DNA of 64,000 nucleotides, taken from assembly GCA_023957015.1 (NCBI GenBank), contig JAMLHR010000013.1:1-64000 (forward strand), read 5' to 3'. Positions 26,236-35,432 of the stretch are shown here, in pieces. The first letter of the stretch is position 1. Every line of letters begins with the position of its first letter. The position numbers and the translations under genes are program-made. The notes under the pieces were generated by a model. It did no database searches, was not told the origin of the DNA, and worked only from the letters and a program-made list of their open reading frames with translations. The stretch comes from Thermomicrobiales bacterium. Its GTDB lineage: Bacteria; Chloroflexota; Chloroflexia; Thermomicrobiales; UBA6265.

Positions 26236-26825
26236 CTCATCCTCAGCCACTCCGCTACACCAGTTGCGGCGAGAGCGACCAGGAACGCCGCAGCAGTGAG
26301 CGAAACAACACCAAGGATACGCGTTGTTGAGTTCAATGCGGGTTCCGATATGGGATTCAACACGGTGATGTTACCTGGTCCGGCGGTATAGTCCGGCGGA
26401 ACCATGTAGGTGTTCATCACCTCTTCGAGATTGGCATCAATGGTGGCGGCCACCAAAGCAACCTGATCCGGATCATCACCATGAATAGTGATCTCTACCT
26501 CTCGAGCCTTGCGAGCGCTGCTCACCATTTCGCCGAACTGGTCGCGCGACATGGTAGCCCGAGTTTGTTCCGGCAAGCGCAGATAGATCACATCTCCGAA
26601 GAGTGAGCTCTTCACCAACTGATCCATGTCATCCAGAAAGACAAAGTCGAAGTATCCCGGAGCATTCGAACTCTCGGGATCGGCAAAGGTGATGTTGACG
26701 GTCCAGGAGGTCTCATACTGTGGATCTGGCCATGCCATCCAGGTGACACTAGCGGTGAGCACCGGAACAGCCACCAGCATCCACCACCAACGCTTGAGGC
26801 CGTGTAGCCAATCCCAAAAATCCAC
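26208..26825 (-). CDS. Wzz-like polysaccharide chain-length / copolymerase membrane protein
   Basis: A 205-residue protein with an N-terminal membrane helix (about 16-34, MLVAVPVLTASVTWMAW), an extracytoplasmic domain and a second helix near 172-192 with a conserved-style Pro motif just before it (VLNPISEPALNS). This is the Wzz/PCP topology. There is no tyrosine kinase domain. GTG at 26825 shares its G with the TAG stop of the glycosyltransferase gene and has gaggag just upstream, so the two are coupled. The far upstream start at 26891 would lie inside that gene. Confidence 0.75.
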   Translation of the reverse strand: MDFWDWLHGLKRWWWMLVAVPVLTASVTWMAWPDPQYETSWTVNITFADPESSNAPGYFDFVFLDDMDQLVKSSLFGDVIYLRLPEQTRATMSRDQFGEMVSSARKAREVEITIHGDDPDQVALVAATIDANLEEVMNTYMVPPDYTAGPGNITVLNPISEPALNSTTRILGVVSLTAAAFLVALAATGVAEWLRMSYRAKYAEK

Positions 26826-28339
26826 TAATACGCTCCTCGACCAAATATCACAGCGGGAATGGTGCGCAAGACGATCTTGATATCCAGCCAAAGCGACCAG
26901 TTCTCAGCATAGTACAAATCAAGCCGCACCATCTGATCAAACGTCAGCTCACTTCTACCGCTCACCTGCCAGAGTCCCGTCATACCGGGCCGTACCAGCA
27001 GTCGCTGCTGGTGCCATGGTTGGTACTCGGCGACTTCCCTGGGTAAGGGTGGACGCGGTCCGACAAAGGTCATATCACCCTTGAACACGTTCCAGATCTG
27101 TGGCAACTCATCAATGCTGTATTTGCGTAGCCAACGCCCCACACCGGTGATGCGAGGATCATCTTTGTCCTTGTAGAGCCGTACATCCGCACCGGAACGC
27201 TCTACCACCGCATCACGTAGTGAATCGGCAGTCGTGACCATCGTGCGAAACTTCACCATCATAAACGGATGACCATATTGGCCGATCCGTTGCTGTCGGT
27301 AGAAAACGGGACCAGTGGAATCTCGACGGATGGCCCAGGCAATGATCAATGCCGGAATACCGAGCAGGATCAGGAGTATCGAGGAGGTAACGATATCGGA
27401 ACCTCTCTTCAACACAGCTTGCCATCCGCTGATGGACGCGTCCCGCACACCCATCAACGGCACACCATTGATCTCCGAGATGTCGACGCGATCAAGACTG
27501 ATCTGCAGAAGTTCCGGCACCACCTGAAACCCGACCCCCTGAGAGCGACAACTCTCGATCATGCGGCTGATCGTCTCGTGGCTATGATCCTCCTCGACGA
27601 TGAACACTTCATCGATATGCCACTGCTGCGTGAGCGTGTTGACATCCTCAGTGCCGCCCAATCTCGGTGTGGCACGGATACCAGCCTCCGTGGCCACGTT
27701 CATCTGCTCCAGGTCGTTGTTGCTGACGAAACCAACCAGCCGATACCCCCACCGAGGTTGCCCCAGAATGGTTTGGGCCAAGCGACGAGCACTCTCCGAT
27801 TCCCCTACGATAAGTGCGGAATCAACACCTATGCCACGCTCAAAAAGCCTGGCTTTGATGAAGGTGGATAGCGCTCGATGACCGAGCATAAGTGCGGTAC
27901 CGATGGCCAGAACGTAGATGTAAACCGCGCGGGACGGCGAGAACTGGATAAAGAAGGCGAAAAGAATGACGACGGCAATGGCGGTACCGAAGCTCATGGT
28001 TACGAGCGGTACATAGTCCCCCAAACTTCGCCGGACGCCCACTCGATAGACACCGCGGGCAATGAAGATCGCGACGGTGGTGATGATAGCGGCGAGCGCG
28101 TGACGGCTCCATTGCCAGAGTCCGAGCGTGTCGGCCGATATCGGAACCATCGCACCGATACGATACTCGTAGCGCAGCTGGTAGGCGGCCCAGAAGGCAA
28201 AGATGATGACGATGATATCCAGGATCACCGAAGCGATCTGAATCAGAAGCGCCAAACGATACGATGGTCGCGCGGATGCGCGTGAACGCTGATACATCGC
28301 AAACGCTGACACTTCCTGTTGATTGGTGGTATCAGCCAT
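26825..28339 (-). CDS. Polyprenyl-phosphate sugar-1-phosphate transferase (exopolysaccharide priming)
   Basis: A PHPT-family enzyme that starts surface polysaccharide synthesis by moving a sugar-1-phosphate from UDP-sugar to undecaprenyl phosphate. The 504-residue protein has four N-terminal membrane helices, a Rossmann-like CoA-binding-type domain (DSALIVGESESARRLAQTIL near 175), another helix (SSILLILLGIPALIIAWAI), and the catalytic C-terminus (FYRQQRIGQYGHPFMMVKFRTM, then YSIDELPQIWNVFKGDMTFVGPRPP). The start could be ATG 28339 or ATG 28357; neither has a strong ribosome site. It is divergent from the MFS-like gene. Confidence 0.9.
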   Translation of the reverse strand: MADTTNQQEVSAFAMYQRSRASARPSYRLALLIQIASVILDIIVIIFAFWAAYQLRYEYRIGAMVPISADTLGLWQWSRHALAAIITTVAIFIARGVYRVGVRRSLGDYVPLVTMSFGTAIAVVILFAFFIQFSPSRAVYIYVLAIGTALMLGHRALSTFIKARLFERGIGVDSALIVGESESARRLAQTILGQPRWGYRLVGFVSNNDLEQMNVATEAGIRATPRLGGTEDVNTLTQQWHIDEVFIVEEDHSHETISRMIESCRSQGVGFQVVPELLQISLDRVDISEINGVPLMGVRDASISGWQAVLKRGSDIVTSSILLILLGIPALIIAWAIRRDSTGPVFYRQQRIGQYGHPFMMVKFRTMVTTADSLRDAVVERSGADVRLYKDKDDPRITGVGRWLRKYSIDELPQIWNVFKGDMTFVGPRPPLPREVAEYQPWHQQRLLVRPGMTGLWQVSGRSELTFDQMVRLDLYYAENWSLWLDIKIVLRTIPAVIFGRGAY

Positions 28340-28400
28340 GTGCGCCAGAGTTCCCATCTCCGCAACGATGATCGTGCTCTCAAATAATACCGCGTCCCTC

Positions 28401-28406
28401 TATAAT
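28401..28406 (+). promoter_or_regulatory. Possible -10 element for the MFS-like gene
   Basis: TATAAT lies 34 bases upstream of the ATG at 28440. No good -35 is found at normal spacing, so this is only a candidate. Confidence 0.35.
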
Positions 28407-28439
28407 GGGTACCTGATACCAACGAGCTTTGAGGACTCA

Positions 28440-29840
28440 ATGACTCCACCCGCCCAACATGAAGAGCTCCTGCGAGCGCCTACCGCTGAGGAACTGGCCA
28501 GATTGCATTCCTGGACGCAGGTCAGCCTGCAACGCCTGGTTGATGCGGTGTTGCAACCATCGACGTTCCTGGCAGCGATGATCTGGCTGCTCGGCGGAAC
28601 CTTCATGGATGTGGCGGTTATCTCGATGGCGGCAGCTATGTCCTACGCGCTCGGTTCCATCGTGATGCCGCTGGCACTAAGCAAGGTAAGCGATATCCGC
28701 CTGGTGCTCCTGGGAGCGAGTGCGGTGCGTGCTGTAGCATCGCTGATCATCGCCGTGGTGGGCTGGCGAGCCGTGAGCATGAGCCACGATGCAGTTGTGC
28801 TCTGGGTGGTCATCGCGGTGCTTTTCTACCAGGTGAGCTCGGCTGCCAATGTCAGCCGTAATCCGCGATCCTTCATCGCCAACAACGATCAACCCACCTC
28901 TGCACGCAGTCGCCAGGTGGTGGGAGCCACAGCCGGCTTGATCGGCGGGTTGATAGCCTGGCGAACGCTCGGGAACCAACGGCTCGACTTTGATGAGGCA
29001 GCAGGTATGCTGCTCTTTCTGGCCGGTATGGCCAGCCTCGGTAGTGTCTGGTTCCAGGTAACAGCTCCCCTCCGCTATCAGGATACGCATCAGAGACTGC
29101 CGGTAGCAGCGTGGAGCGATGTCGAACATACCCTCCAGAACATCGAGTTCCGAAGATTCATCGCGGTGAGATCATTAATCGGCATCTCAACGCTGGCCGA
29201 TCCCTTCCTGATCATATTCGGAATGATGCAGATGCAACTCTCGCTGTGGCATATCGGAGCGGCAGTTGCCATGGTGGTGATCGCCCAGATCGTCGGTGGT
29301 GGATTCTGGACGTTGCTGGGAGAGATGCCGGGATCGCGTCGCTCAATCCAAATGGCAGGTCTCATGCGCTTCGGCGCGTTGACATTGGCGCTGTCGGTAC
29401 CGTTCCTTGCCGATTCCCGCTGGTACCAATCCACGTTTGAGAGCCGATCATTCGCGAACTGGTTGTTTGTGGCGGTCTTCTTCGTTCTGGCACTGGCTCA
29501 AAACTCGCTGACGCGAAACGAACAGCACTACGCCATGCAGCGACTCGGCGACGGTCGACTCTTCCCCGCTGCCGATCTTGTGCTGAACATCGTCGTGGTG
29601 ATCACCTCGCTCACTCCGCTCATCGGTGTGCTCTTGATTGAGAGCTACTCGCTTCGATTCGCGGTAACAGTTGCGGCGAGCCTGGCCTTCGTAGCGTTTC
29701 TGGCAACATCGCTGTTGGCGTCACGTAAGCGCCGACTCCGTCGACGCAAACTCACGCCGTCGCCGCGAAAATCCGTTCATCCCGTATCCGATCGCAGTCC
29801 GCGATCCGGTAGTGTCAAGATCAAGAGGGTAAAGAAATAA
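28440..29840 (+). CDS. Major facilitator-like multi-helix membrane protein
   Basis: A 466-residue protein with about 12 hydrophobic segments and a basic C-terminal tail (RKRRLRRRKLTPSPRK, ending KIKRVKK). The overall layout is that of MFS transporters, but I see no substrate-specific signature. ATG 28440 has gagga upstream; the open frame back to 28323 overlaps the divergent gene. It lies two bases before the aminotransferase gene, so the two form an operon; export of a metabolite made by the aminotransferase is possible but unsupported. Confidence 0.65.
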   Translation: MTPPAQHEELLRAPTAEELARLHSWTQVSLQRLVDAVLQPSTFLAAMIWLLGGTFMDVAVISMAAAMSYALGSIVMPLALSKVSDIRLVLLGASAVRAVASLIIAVVGWRAVSMSHDAVVLWVVIAVLFYQVSSAANVSRNPRSFIANNDQPTSARSRQVVGATAGLIGGLIAWRTLGNQRLDFDEAAGMLLFLAGMASLGSVWFQVTAPLRYQDTHQRLPVAAWSDVEHTLQNIEFRRFIAVRSLIGISTLADPFLIIFGMMQMQLSLWHIGAAVAMVVIAQIVGGGFWTLLGEMPGSRRSIQMAGLMRFGALTLALSVPFLADSRWYQSTFESRSFANWLFVAVFFVLALAQNSLTRNEQHYAMQRLGDGRLFPAADLVLNIVVVITSLTPLIGVLLIESYSLRFAVTVAASLAFVAFLATSLLASRKRRLRRRKLTPSPRKSVHPVSDRSPRSGSVKIKRVKK

Positions 29841-29842
29841 TC

Positions 29843-30976
29843 ATGCAGATCGAACCATTCGCGCTGGAACGTTGGATGACGCGCTGGGAACTGCTAGTCA
29901 CGCACGATATCTGTGAAAGCGGCATCAAGCCACTCTCGCTGGGCGATGTGATGGGTCTCATCCCCGCATCCGAAGCGGCAGTATTGGAGCAGCGTATTCA
30001 CGAGACTCCGTTGGGATACAGTGAAGCCCGCGGCACCGAGGATCTCCGATCTGTGTTGGCCACCACCTACGCCAACACATCATCCGACGATATCCTCATT
30101 ACCACGGGCGCAATCGAGGCAAACTACCTGCTCTTCAATGTCCTGCTCAAGGCTGGCGATCACGTCGTTGTGGTCGATCCGGCCTATCAGCAGCTCGCGA
30201 GCGTACCGAAGGCAATCGGCTGCCAGGTCGATCACCTCAGCGTCGTCCATAGCGACGGCTACTACTATGATCTGGACGAGCTTCGCGGCATGGTGCGACC
30301 AGATACCCGCATGATCGTGATCAACACACCGCATAATCCAACCGGTTGCATGCTCTCGGCCAGCGATCTCAACGAGATCGTGGAACTTGCTCGTGAGAAC
30401 GATTGCTGGATTCTCTGTGATGAAGCCTATCGTTGGATCGAGCATCCAGGCGGGATGTCGATACCGGGGCCGATGCGCGGTCGCTACGAAAAAGGCATCA
30501 GTGTCGGTACCGTCAGCAAGCCATTCGGTGTACCGGGGCTTCGCATCGGATGGTTCGCGGCACCGGCGGAGATCGCACAGGCAGCCTGGGGAATTCGCGA
30601 TTACGTCAGCCTCAGTCCGGCCAAGCTGAGCGATCTGATCGCCACCGCGGTCATCCGCAATCGCGAGGCGATTTTCGCGCGGAATAGCGAGATCATCGCT
30701 GCCAATCTGGTCACCGCGAACCAGTGGTTCACGGATAACGCCGATATCGTTAGCTGGCAGGCGCCGAAGGCCGGTCTGCTGGCGATGATGCGCTATGCGG
30801 CAGATCTCGACTCATCCGTCGTTGCGGATCGCCTGGCGGGTGAGGTTGGTGTGATGCTGGCACCGGGCGACGCGTTTGGTATGCCAGGTACACTGCGTAT
30901 CGGTGTCGGACAGGACCCTCGCATCTTCCGCGAAGGTCTGGAGATGACGGCACAGTTCCTGAGGTCGATTCGGTAA
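29843..30976 (+). CDS. PLP-dependent class I/II aminotransferase
   Basis: A 377-residue fold type I enzyme with TTGAIEANYLLFNVLLKAGD, NTPHNPTGCML near residue 170, DEAYRWIEH near 193 and the Schiff-base Lys in GTVSKPFGVPGLRIGW near 223. The closest relatives I recall with this GSKPFGVPGLRIGW-type site are capreomycidine-synthase-like and related aminotransferases of unknown substrate, so I do not assign one. It is coupled to the upstream membrane protein gene. Confidence 0.82.
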   Translation: MQIEPFALERWMTRWELLVTHDICESGIKPLSLGDVMGLIPASEAAVLEQRIHETPLGYSEARGTEDLRSVLATTYANTSSDDILITTGAIEANYLLFNVLLKAGDHVVVVDPAYQQLASVPKAIGCQVDHLSVVHSDGYYYDLDELRGMVRPDTRMIVINTPHNPTGCMLSASDLNEIVELARENDCWILCDEAYRWIEHPGGMSIPGPMRGRYEKGISVGTVSKPFGVPGLRIGWFAAPAEIAQAAWGIRDYVSLSPAKLSDLIATAVIRNREAIFARNSEIIAANLVTANQWFTDNADIVSWQAPKAGLLAMMRYAADLDSSVVADRLAGEVGVMLAPGDAFGMPGTLRIGVGQDPRIFREGLEMTAQFLRSIR

Positions 30977-30983
30977 CCCGATC

Positions 30984-31048
30984 TGTGGCCCCCGGGCTTA
31001 CCCCCGGGGGATTAGGTACCATTACCGAGAGTAAATCCCGGGGCTACA
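30984..31048. repeat. Nested palindromic element between convergent genes (REP/terminator-like)
   Basis: An inner perfect stem cccccggg/cccggggg (30989-30996 with 31003-31010) lies within a larger imperfect inverted repeat: tgtggcccccgggcttac at 30984 against the reverse complement of gtaaatcccggggctaca at 31031-31048. It sits between two 3' ends, so it may stop transcription from both sides. The form is like the dispersed GC-rich REP palindromes of many bacterial genomes. Confidence 0.6.
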
Positions 31049-31058
31049 GTTGAGCTAC

Positions 31059-32634
31059 TTATTCGTCCACAACAACGGTGCGGCTCTGCTCGCGCACAAA
31101 CAAACTGGGATAGTAGCTACCCAGCGCACCCTTGCCGGAGGAACCACTACCCTTCCAGCCGCTGAACGCCTGGCTGCCCGGCCACGCACCGGTGGTGGAG
31201 CCACCCTTGCGATTGGCATAGATCACGCCAGCCTCAATGTTGTCGAAGAAGTAGTCGATCTCCGCCTGATCCTCGGTGAAGATACCGGCTGTCAAGCCGT
31301 ACTCGACATCGTTGGCTTCCTGAACGGCCTGCTCCAGTGATTCGACCTTGCCAACTGCCAGGAACGGCAGGAACAACTCGCGTTTAAACAGCTCATTGTC
31401 CAGCGGCAGACCGTCGACAATGGTCGGTGCAACAAAGGTGCCCTCCGCCAATGCGCCATCGGTGAGGCGCTCGCCACCGGCGCGAACCGTACCGCCAGAG
31501 GTCTTGGCGATCTCAACCGCTTCCAGGAAGCGAGCAACTGCCGGTTCATCGATCACTGGTCCAACGAACGTCGCCTTATCGACTGGCTCACCCACAACCA
31601 GCTGCGCTGTTCGTGCCAACAACTTCTCCATGAACTCGTCGTAAATCGAGGCTTCAATATAGGCGCGGGAGCATGCCGAACACTTCTGGCCGGAGAAACC
31701 GAACGCGGAGCGGACCACGCCCTCGACCGCCTTGGACATATCGGCGTTCCGGGTGACGATGGTCGGATTCTTGCCGCCCATCTCGATAATGATCGGCTTC
31801 GGATAGACGGTGCTGAAGCTGTTGTACAGGTCCATACCGGTTTCCTTGGAGCCGGTGAAGACGACGCCATCGACATCTGGATGATGCACCAGGTAGTTAC
31901 CGACCTGTTCTCCACCACCGGTGACGAACTGAAGCGCACCCGCCGGGATGCCACCATCTAGCAGCGTACGAGCAAGGAAGTAACCACTCAGCGCCGTGGC
32001 ACTGGCGGGCTTAAAGACAACGGTATTACCAGTGACCAGGGCGCCGGCGATCGGACCAGCCGCGAGCGCATGCGGGAAGTTGAACGGAGCCATGATGCCC
32101 CAGACACCGAACGGTCGCCCCACCGACTTGTTGCGTTCGCGCGGATCCTCGTTACCCATCGGAACGACGTAGGCGTTGTTCTTCATGTAGATATCGGCGT
32201 AGTAATCGAGCAGGTCAGCGCCTTCCTCCACCTCACCGATCGCTTCGGTACGGCTCTTGCCAGCCTCGTGGATCATGATGGCGCTAATGATGAACTTACG
32301 CTCGCGAATCTTGTTGGCGGCGCTGTGAATCTTCTCGACCCGCTCCTCGGGGGACAATGCGGCCCAGGTCTTCTGGTACGCCTTGGCGGTCGCCACAGCA
32401 TCATCAACATCCGCATGGGTGCCCTTCGGGAAGGTACCGAGTACCTGACTGGTGGCGGCGGGCGCAACGATATCGAAGCGAGCATCACCACCGCGGTCCT
32501 CCGTTGATGATCATCGGATAGGCTTTACCGAAGTCCTTCTCCACCTGCTCCAGCGCGGCATCGAACTTGCCGTGCATCGCTTCGATCTCTTCGGGGGTTG
32601 ATGTATAGGTGATCTTGGGATCGAGATTGGTCAT
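31059..32634 (-). pseudogene. rocA: 1-pyrroline-5-carboxylate dehydrogenase, frameshifted near the N-terminus
   Basis: A NAD-dependent aldehyde dehydrogenase oxidising P5C to glutamate in proline and arginine catabolism. The start is ATG 32634 (gaaaggaac upstream). The first frame encodes MTNLDPKITYTSTPEEIEAM to FGKAYPMIING, then a shift near 32498-32504 leads to a stop. The next frame continues GGDARFDIVAPAAT and holds the rest, including IEMGGKNPTIV and the nucleophile region GFSGQKCSACSR. One extra base (in the GGAGG run) explains it. The downstream frame alone would lack about 60 residues. Inactivation or an assembly indel are both possible. Confidence 0.82.
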
Positions 32635-32662
32635 AGAGGTTCCTTTCGCGTTTTCGCAGTCC

Positions 32663-33691
32663 CTAGCGTCGTCGGAAGCGACTCAGGAGTCCATGCTTCT
32701 TGCCGGGTCCGTCCTCAACGAATCCGGTTTCACTGTCATCATGATACGGTGTTCTGACGCTGCCGCATATCTCCCACATTAATTCACCGATCTGATCCCA
32801 ATCCGGCAACGACGGCCAGGATGCGGCTACCTGTTCCGCGAATGCGATGGCCGTTCGCATGACGGTGTTGAACCGATCGGGCGACCGCGGATCGATCAGA
32901 CCATTTGCATCCGGCGTGATCGCGAGGTTGTGGAATCCAATCGAAGCGGGATCAAGGTTGGGACGCAACGGTACCAGTTCCATACCGAGCTCACCCTGGA
33001 AATCATAGACATCCAGCTCCTCGGCAAATGGACTGTCGAGCATGTCCCTCAACGTATCGCGACCATCGCGCGAGGCCCGCATGATGTTTTCTATACGTGC
33101 CGAAGCACTGACTAAGGCACCGTCACTCCACGGGATGGCGCTATACCAGGCAGGCATACCCCAACTCGTTCGCCAGGCACCGTTCATGAACCGATTGACC
33201 TTCGCACTCGGTACAAATGCCCGACCGAAGTGAATCATGTCCTCCGGAGCGAAATCCGGACGCAGACCAGCGGCAATACCGATCTTGGGATTGGCTCCCT
33301 CTGTCAACAGGATCAATCTGGCGGAGAGTGTGCGGGCTCCAGACACGTCAATCAGGTCAAGGCCGTCGCGATGATTCAGCACAACGCGGTGTTCTTCGAA
33401 ATCCACCAGAACTTCGACATCGCCACTAACACGCTCAATCGCCCATCGCTCGAGTTGATCTCGCTGAGCAACCTGGACACCATTGATAGCCTGGAGCGGC
33501 GCAGAGGTTGTGCTGCCAAACGCCCGCTCTATGAGCGCCGAATCGATCTGGAACGCCTCTAAATGCTTGAAACGAGCGCAGCCGACACCCGGTACCATAC
33601 CAACCGCCGTACCAGCGCCCGAGAGCCGCCTGGCAATAGTGGTGGCACCAAGCCCGGTGCCTACGATCAGGACATCGAGTTCACGTGCCAT
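32663..33691 (-). CDS. FixC-like FAD-dependent oxidoreductase (ETF:quinone oxidoreductase-like)
   Basis: A 342-residue flavoprotein starting with a dinucleotide-binding fold (LDVLIVGTGLGATTIARRL). It lies directly after etfA on the same strand with no gap, as fixC follows fixB in other genomes, so a role in passing electrons from ETF to quinone is likely. It is shorter than typical FixC/ETF-QO (over 420), the Gly-rich motif is GTGLGA rather than GxGxxG, and I see no ferredoxin domain. A FixX partner is not nearby. The role is inferred from context. Confidence 0.65.
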   Translation of the reverse strand: MARELDVLIVGTGLGATTIARRLSGAGTAVGMVPGVGCARFKHLEAFQIDSALIERAFGSTTSAPLQAINGVQVAQRDQLERWAIERVSGDVEVLVDFEEHRVVLNHRDGLDLIDVSGARTLSARLILLTEGANPKIGIAAGLRPDFAPEDMIHFGRAFVPSAKVNRFMNGAWRTSWGMPAWYSAIPWSDGALVSASARIENIMRASRDGRDTLRDMLDSPFAEELDVYDFQGELGMELVPLRPNLDPASIGFHNLAITPDANGLIDPRSPDRFNTVMRTAIAFAEQVAASWPSLPDWDQIGELMWEICGSVRTPYHDDSETGFVEDGPGKKHGLLSRFRRR

Positions 33692-34666
33692 CTAGGACTT
33701 CAGTTCCTCAACCAGCGCCGGCAGGATTTGATGTAGATCACCAACCACACCGAAGTCCGCCATCTGGAAGATAGGAGCACCTTCGTCCTGATTGATCGCC
33801 ACAATGTACTGGGCGTCCTTCATCCCATAGGTATGCTGCGGCGATCCGCTGAGACCGACGGCGAGGTAAAGCTTGGGTCGGATAACAACACCACTGGATC
33901 CAACCTGCATCTCATGCGGCAGAATCTCCTGGAGCACGGCTGCACCGGAGGCACCAATGGCTGCATTCAACACATCCGCCAGAGCTTCCAGTTTCTTGAC
34001 GCCTTCGCCGTCGATCAAACCGCGACCACCAGAGACCACGCGTTCGGCCTCCTTCAGCGGCGGTCGGTTGACGGAGGTGTCGACGGTAGTGCCACTGGAA
34101 TCGACCGAGAACTCCGCGAACACGTCCGCCAGCGTTAGTGCCTCCGCCGTGCCGATGTTGATCGGCTCGATCATACCCGGCTCAAGCGCAATCACAACCG
34201 TGGTATCAGCATCGCAGGAAACGGTCGTCTCGGCGCGGCCACCCAACACATCGCGGGTGGCAACTATCACGCCATCAGCAACGGCTACGCCCGTGCTCCA
34301 GCTCACCAACGGTAGGCCGCAGCGAGCCGCGAGCCGAGGTGTCCAGTCGACACCGATACCGGTTCCTGGACTGATGACAGCCCGATAGTCACCACTCCTC
34401 ACGACATCAGCGGCAACATCCACCCATGCCATGTAGAAGAACGGCTCTTCCTCCAACACCTCGTGCCAGACGACCGTGATGGAATCATCGAGCGCTTCCA
34501 GATATGGTTCGGCGTCCTCGAATCCGGTACCGAGCATCGCCAGCGTCAGCGGCTGTCCAAGTTCCTCGGCCAGTTTGGTGCCAGCCGCGAACATCTCATG
34601 TGTATGTGGTGAGATGATGCCCGCAAAGACTTCACCCAGCACCAGTATGCCCGCTTTGTCAGCCAT
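33692..34666 (-). CDS. etfA: Electron transfer flavoprotein alpha subunit
   Basis: The FAD-carrying subunit of ETF, which takes electrons from acyl-CoA dehydrogenase. The 324-residue protein has the N-terminal ETF domain (GILVLGEVFAG, LTLAMLG) and the C-terminal FAD domain with VSGGRGLIDGEGVKKLEALA, GSSGVVIRPKLYLAVGLSGSPQHTYGMKDAQYIVAINQDEGAPIF, the family signature. ATG 34666 with gaggagt is preferred over an ATG at 34756 inside etfB. The genes abut both neighbours. Confidence 0.92.
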   Translation of the reverse strand: MADKAGILVLGEVFAGIISPHTHEMFAAGTKLAEELGQPLTLAMLGTGFEDAEPYLEALDDSITVVWHEVLEEEPFFYMAWVDVAADVVRSGDYRAVISPGTGIGVDWTPRLAARCGLPLVSWSTGVAVADGVIVATRDVLGGRAETTVSCDADTTVVIALEPGMIEPINIGTAEALTLADVFAEFSVDSSGTTVDTSVNRPPLKEAERVVSGGRGLIDGEGVKKLEALADVLNAAIGASGAAVLQEILPHEMQVGSSGVVIRPKLYLAVGLSGSPQHTYGMKDAQYIVAINQDEGAPIFQMADFGVVGDLHQILPALVEELKS

Positions 34667-34679
34667 GTCAGACTCCTCT

Positions 34680-35432
34680 CTAGCCAACCAGGCGGTGCTC
34701 GCGCAGCCAGGCGGCGAGCTTCTTCGCCGCCTCCGCGGGCTCTTCATCACGAACAATCACACGCTCGCCACCACGGCGGGCGGCCATCGGCGCACTCCAG
34801 ATAAGCGGAGATGCGTCCGGTTCACCTGCTTCAATCTGCGTAACGGTCTTCTTACGAGCAGTCATCATGCCGCGCAGCGAGGCGTGGCGAGAGGGCTCCC
34901 CTTCGCGGCTGCCGTTGATCAACAACACAGGGGTCGCCAGGGTGAGTTCATCGGCAAATCCATCGAGTTCATAGTTGACGTGAAGCGTGCCATCGGCAGC
35001 ATCGGCCGAAAGCACGTTAGCGAGATGCGGGATACCAATCAGTTCGGCGACCTGCTGCGCCACCTGACCGGTGCCGTAGTCCTCGCTTAGCTTGCCAGCG
35101 AGGATGACGTCGTAATTGCCGTCGCGCAGCGCATTCGCAAGTCGCGTAGCCACAAAGCGGGTGTCCGCCTCACCTTCGAAGACGATATGGATCGCTTCAT
35201 CGGCACCGGTTGCCATCGCTGAAACCAGATCGTCCTTCAACGCGGCGGGACCAATGCCAACCGCCGTCAGATGACCGTCACAAGTCTCCTTGAGGTCGAC
35301 GGCATCGCTGATGGCGTGCAGATCGGTGCGATCGAGACCGGCCTTTCCCGCCAACGTGGGTACGCCCGTCGCGGAATCGATGCGCACACCGCGCACATCC
35401 TCCGCGTGTTTGATTAACACTGCGATTTTCAT
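34680..35432 (-). CDS. etfB: Electron transfer flavoprotein beta subunit
   Basis: The AMP-binding subunit of ETF, 250 residues. The AMP site region ALKDDLVSAMATGADEAIHI, VILAGKLSEDYGTGQVAQQVAEL, and the recognition-loop-like segment PSRHASLRGMMTARKKTV are present. It begins MKIAVLIKHAEDVRG, typical of EtfB/FixA. Its start overlaps the enoyl-CoA hydratase stop as ATGA. Confidence 0.92.
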   Translation of the reverse strand: MKIAVLIKHAEDVRGVRIDSATGVPTLAGKAGLDRTDLHAISDAVDLKETCDGHLTAVGIGPAALKDDLVSAMATGADEAIHIVFEGEADTRFVATRLANALRDGNYDVILAGKLSEDYGTGQVAQQVAELIGIPHLANVLSADAADGTLHVNYELDGFADELTLATPVLLINGSREGEPSRHASLRGMMTARKKTVTQIEAGEPDASPLIWSAPMAARRGGERVIVRDEEPAEAAKKLAAWLREHRLVG

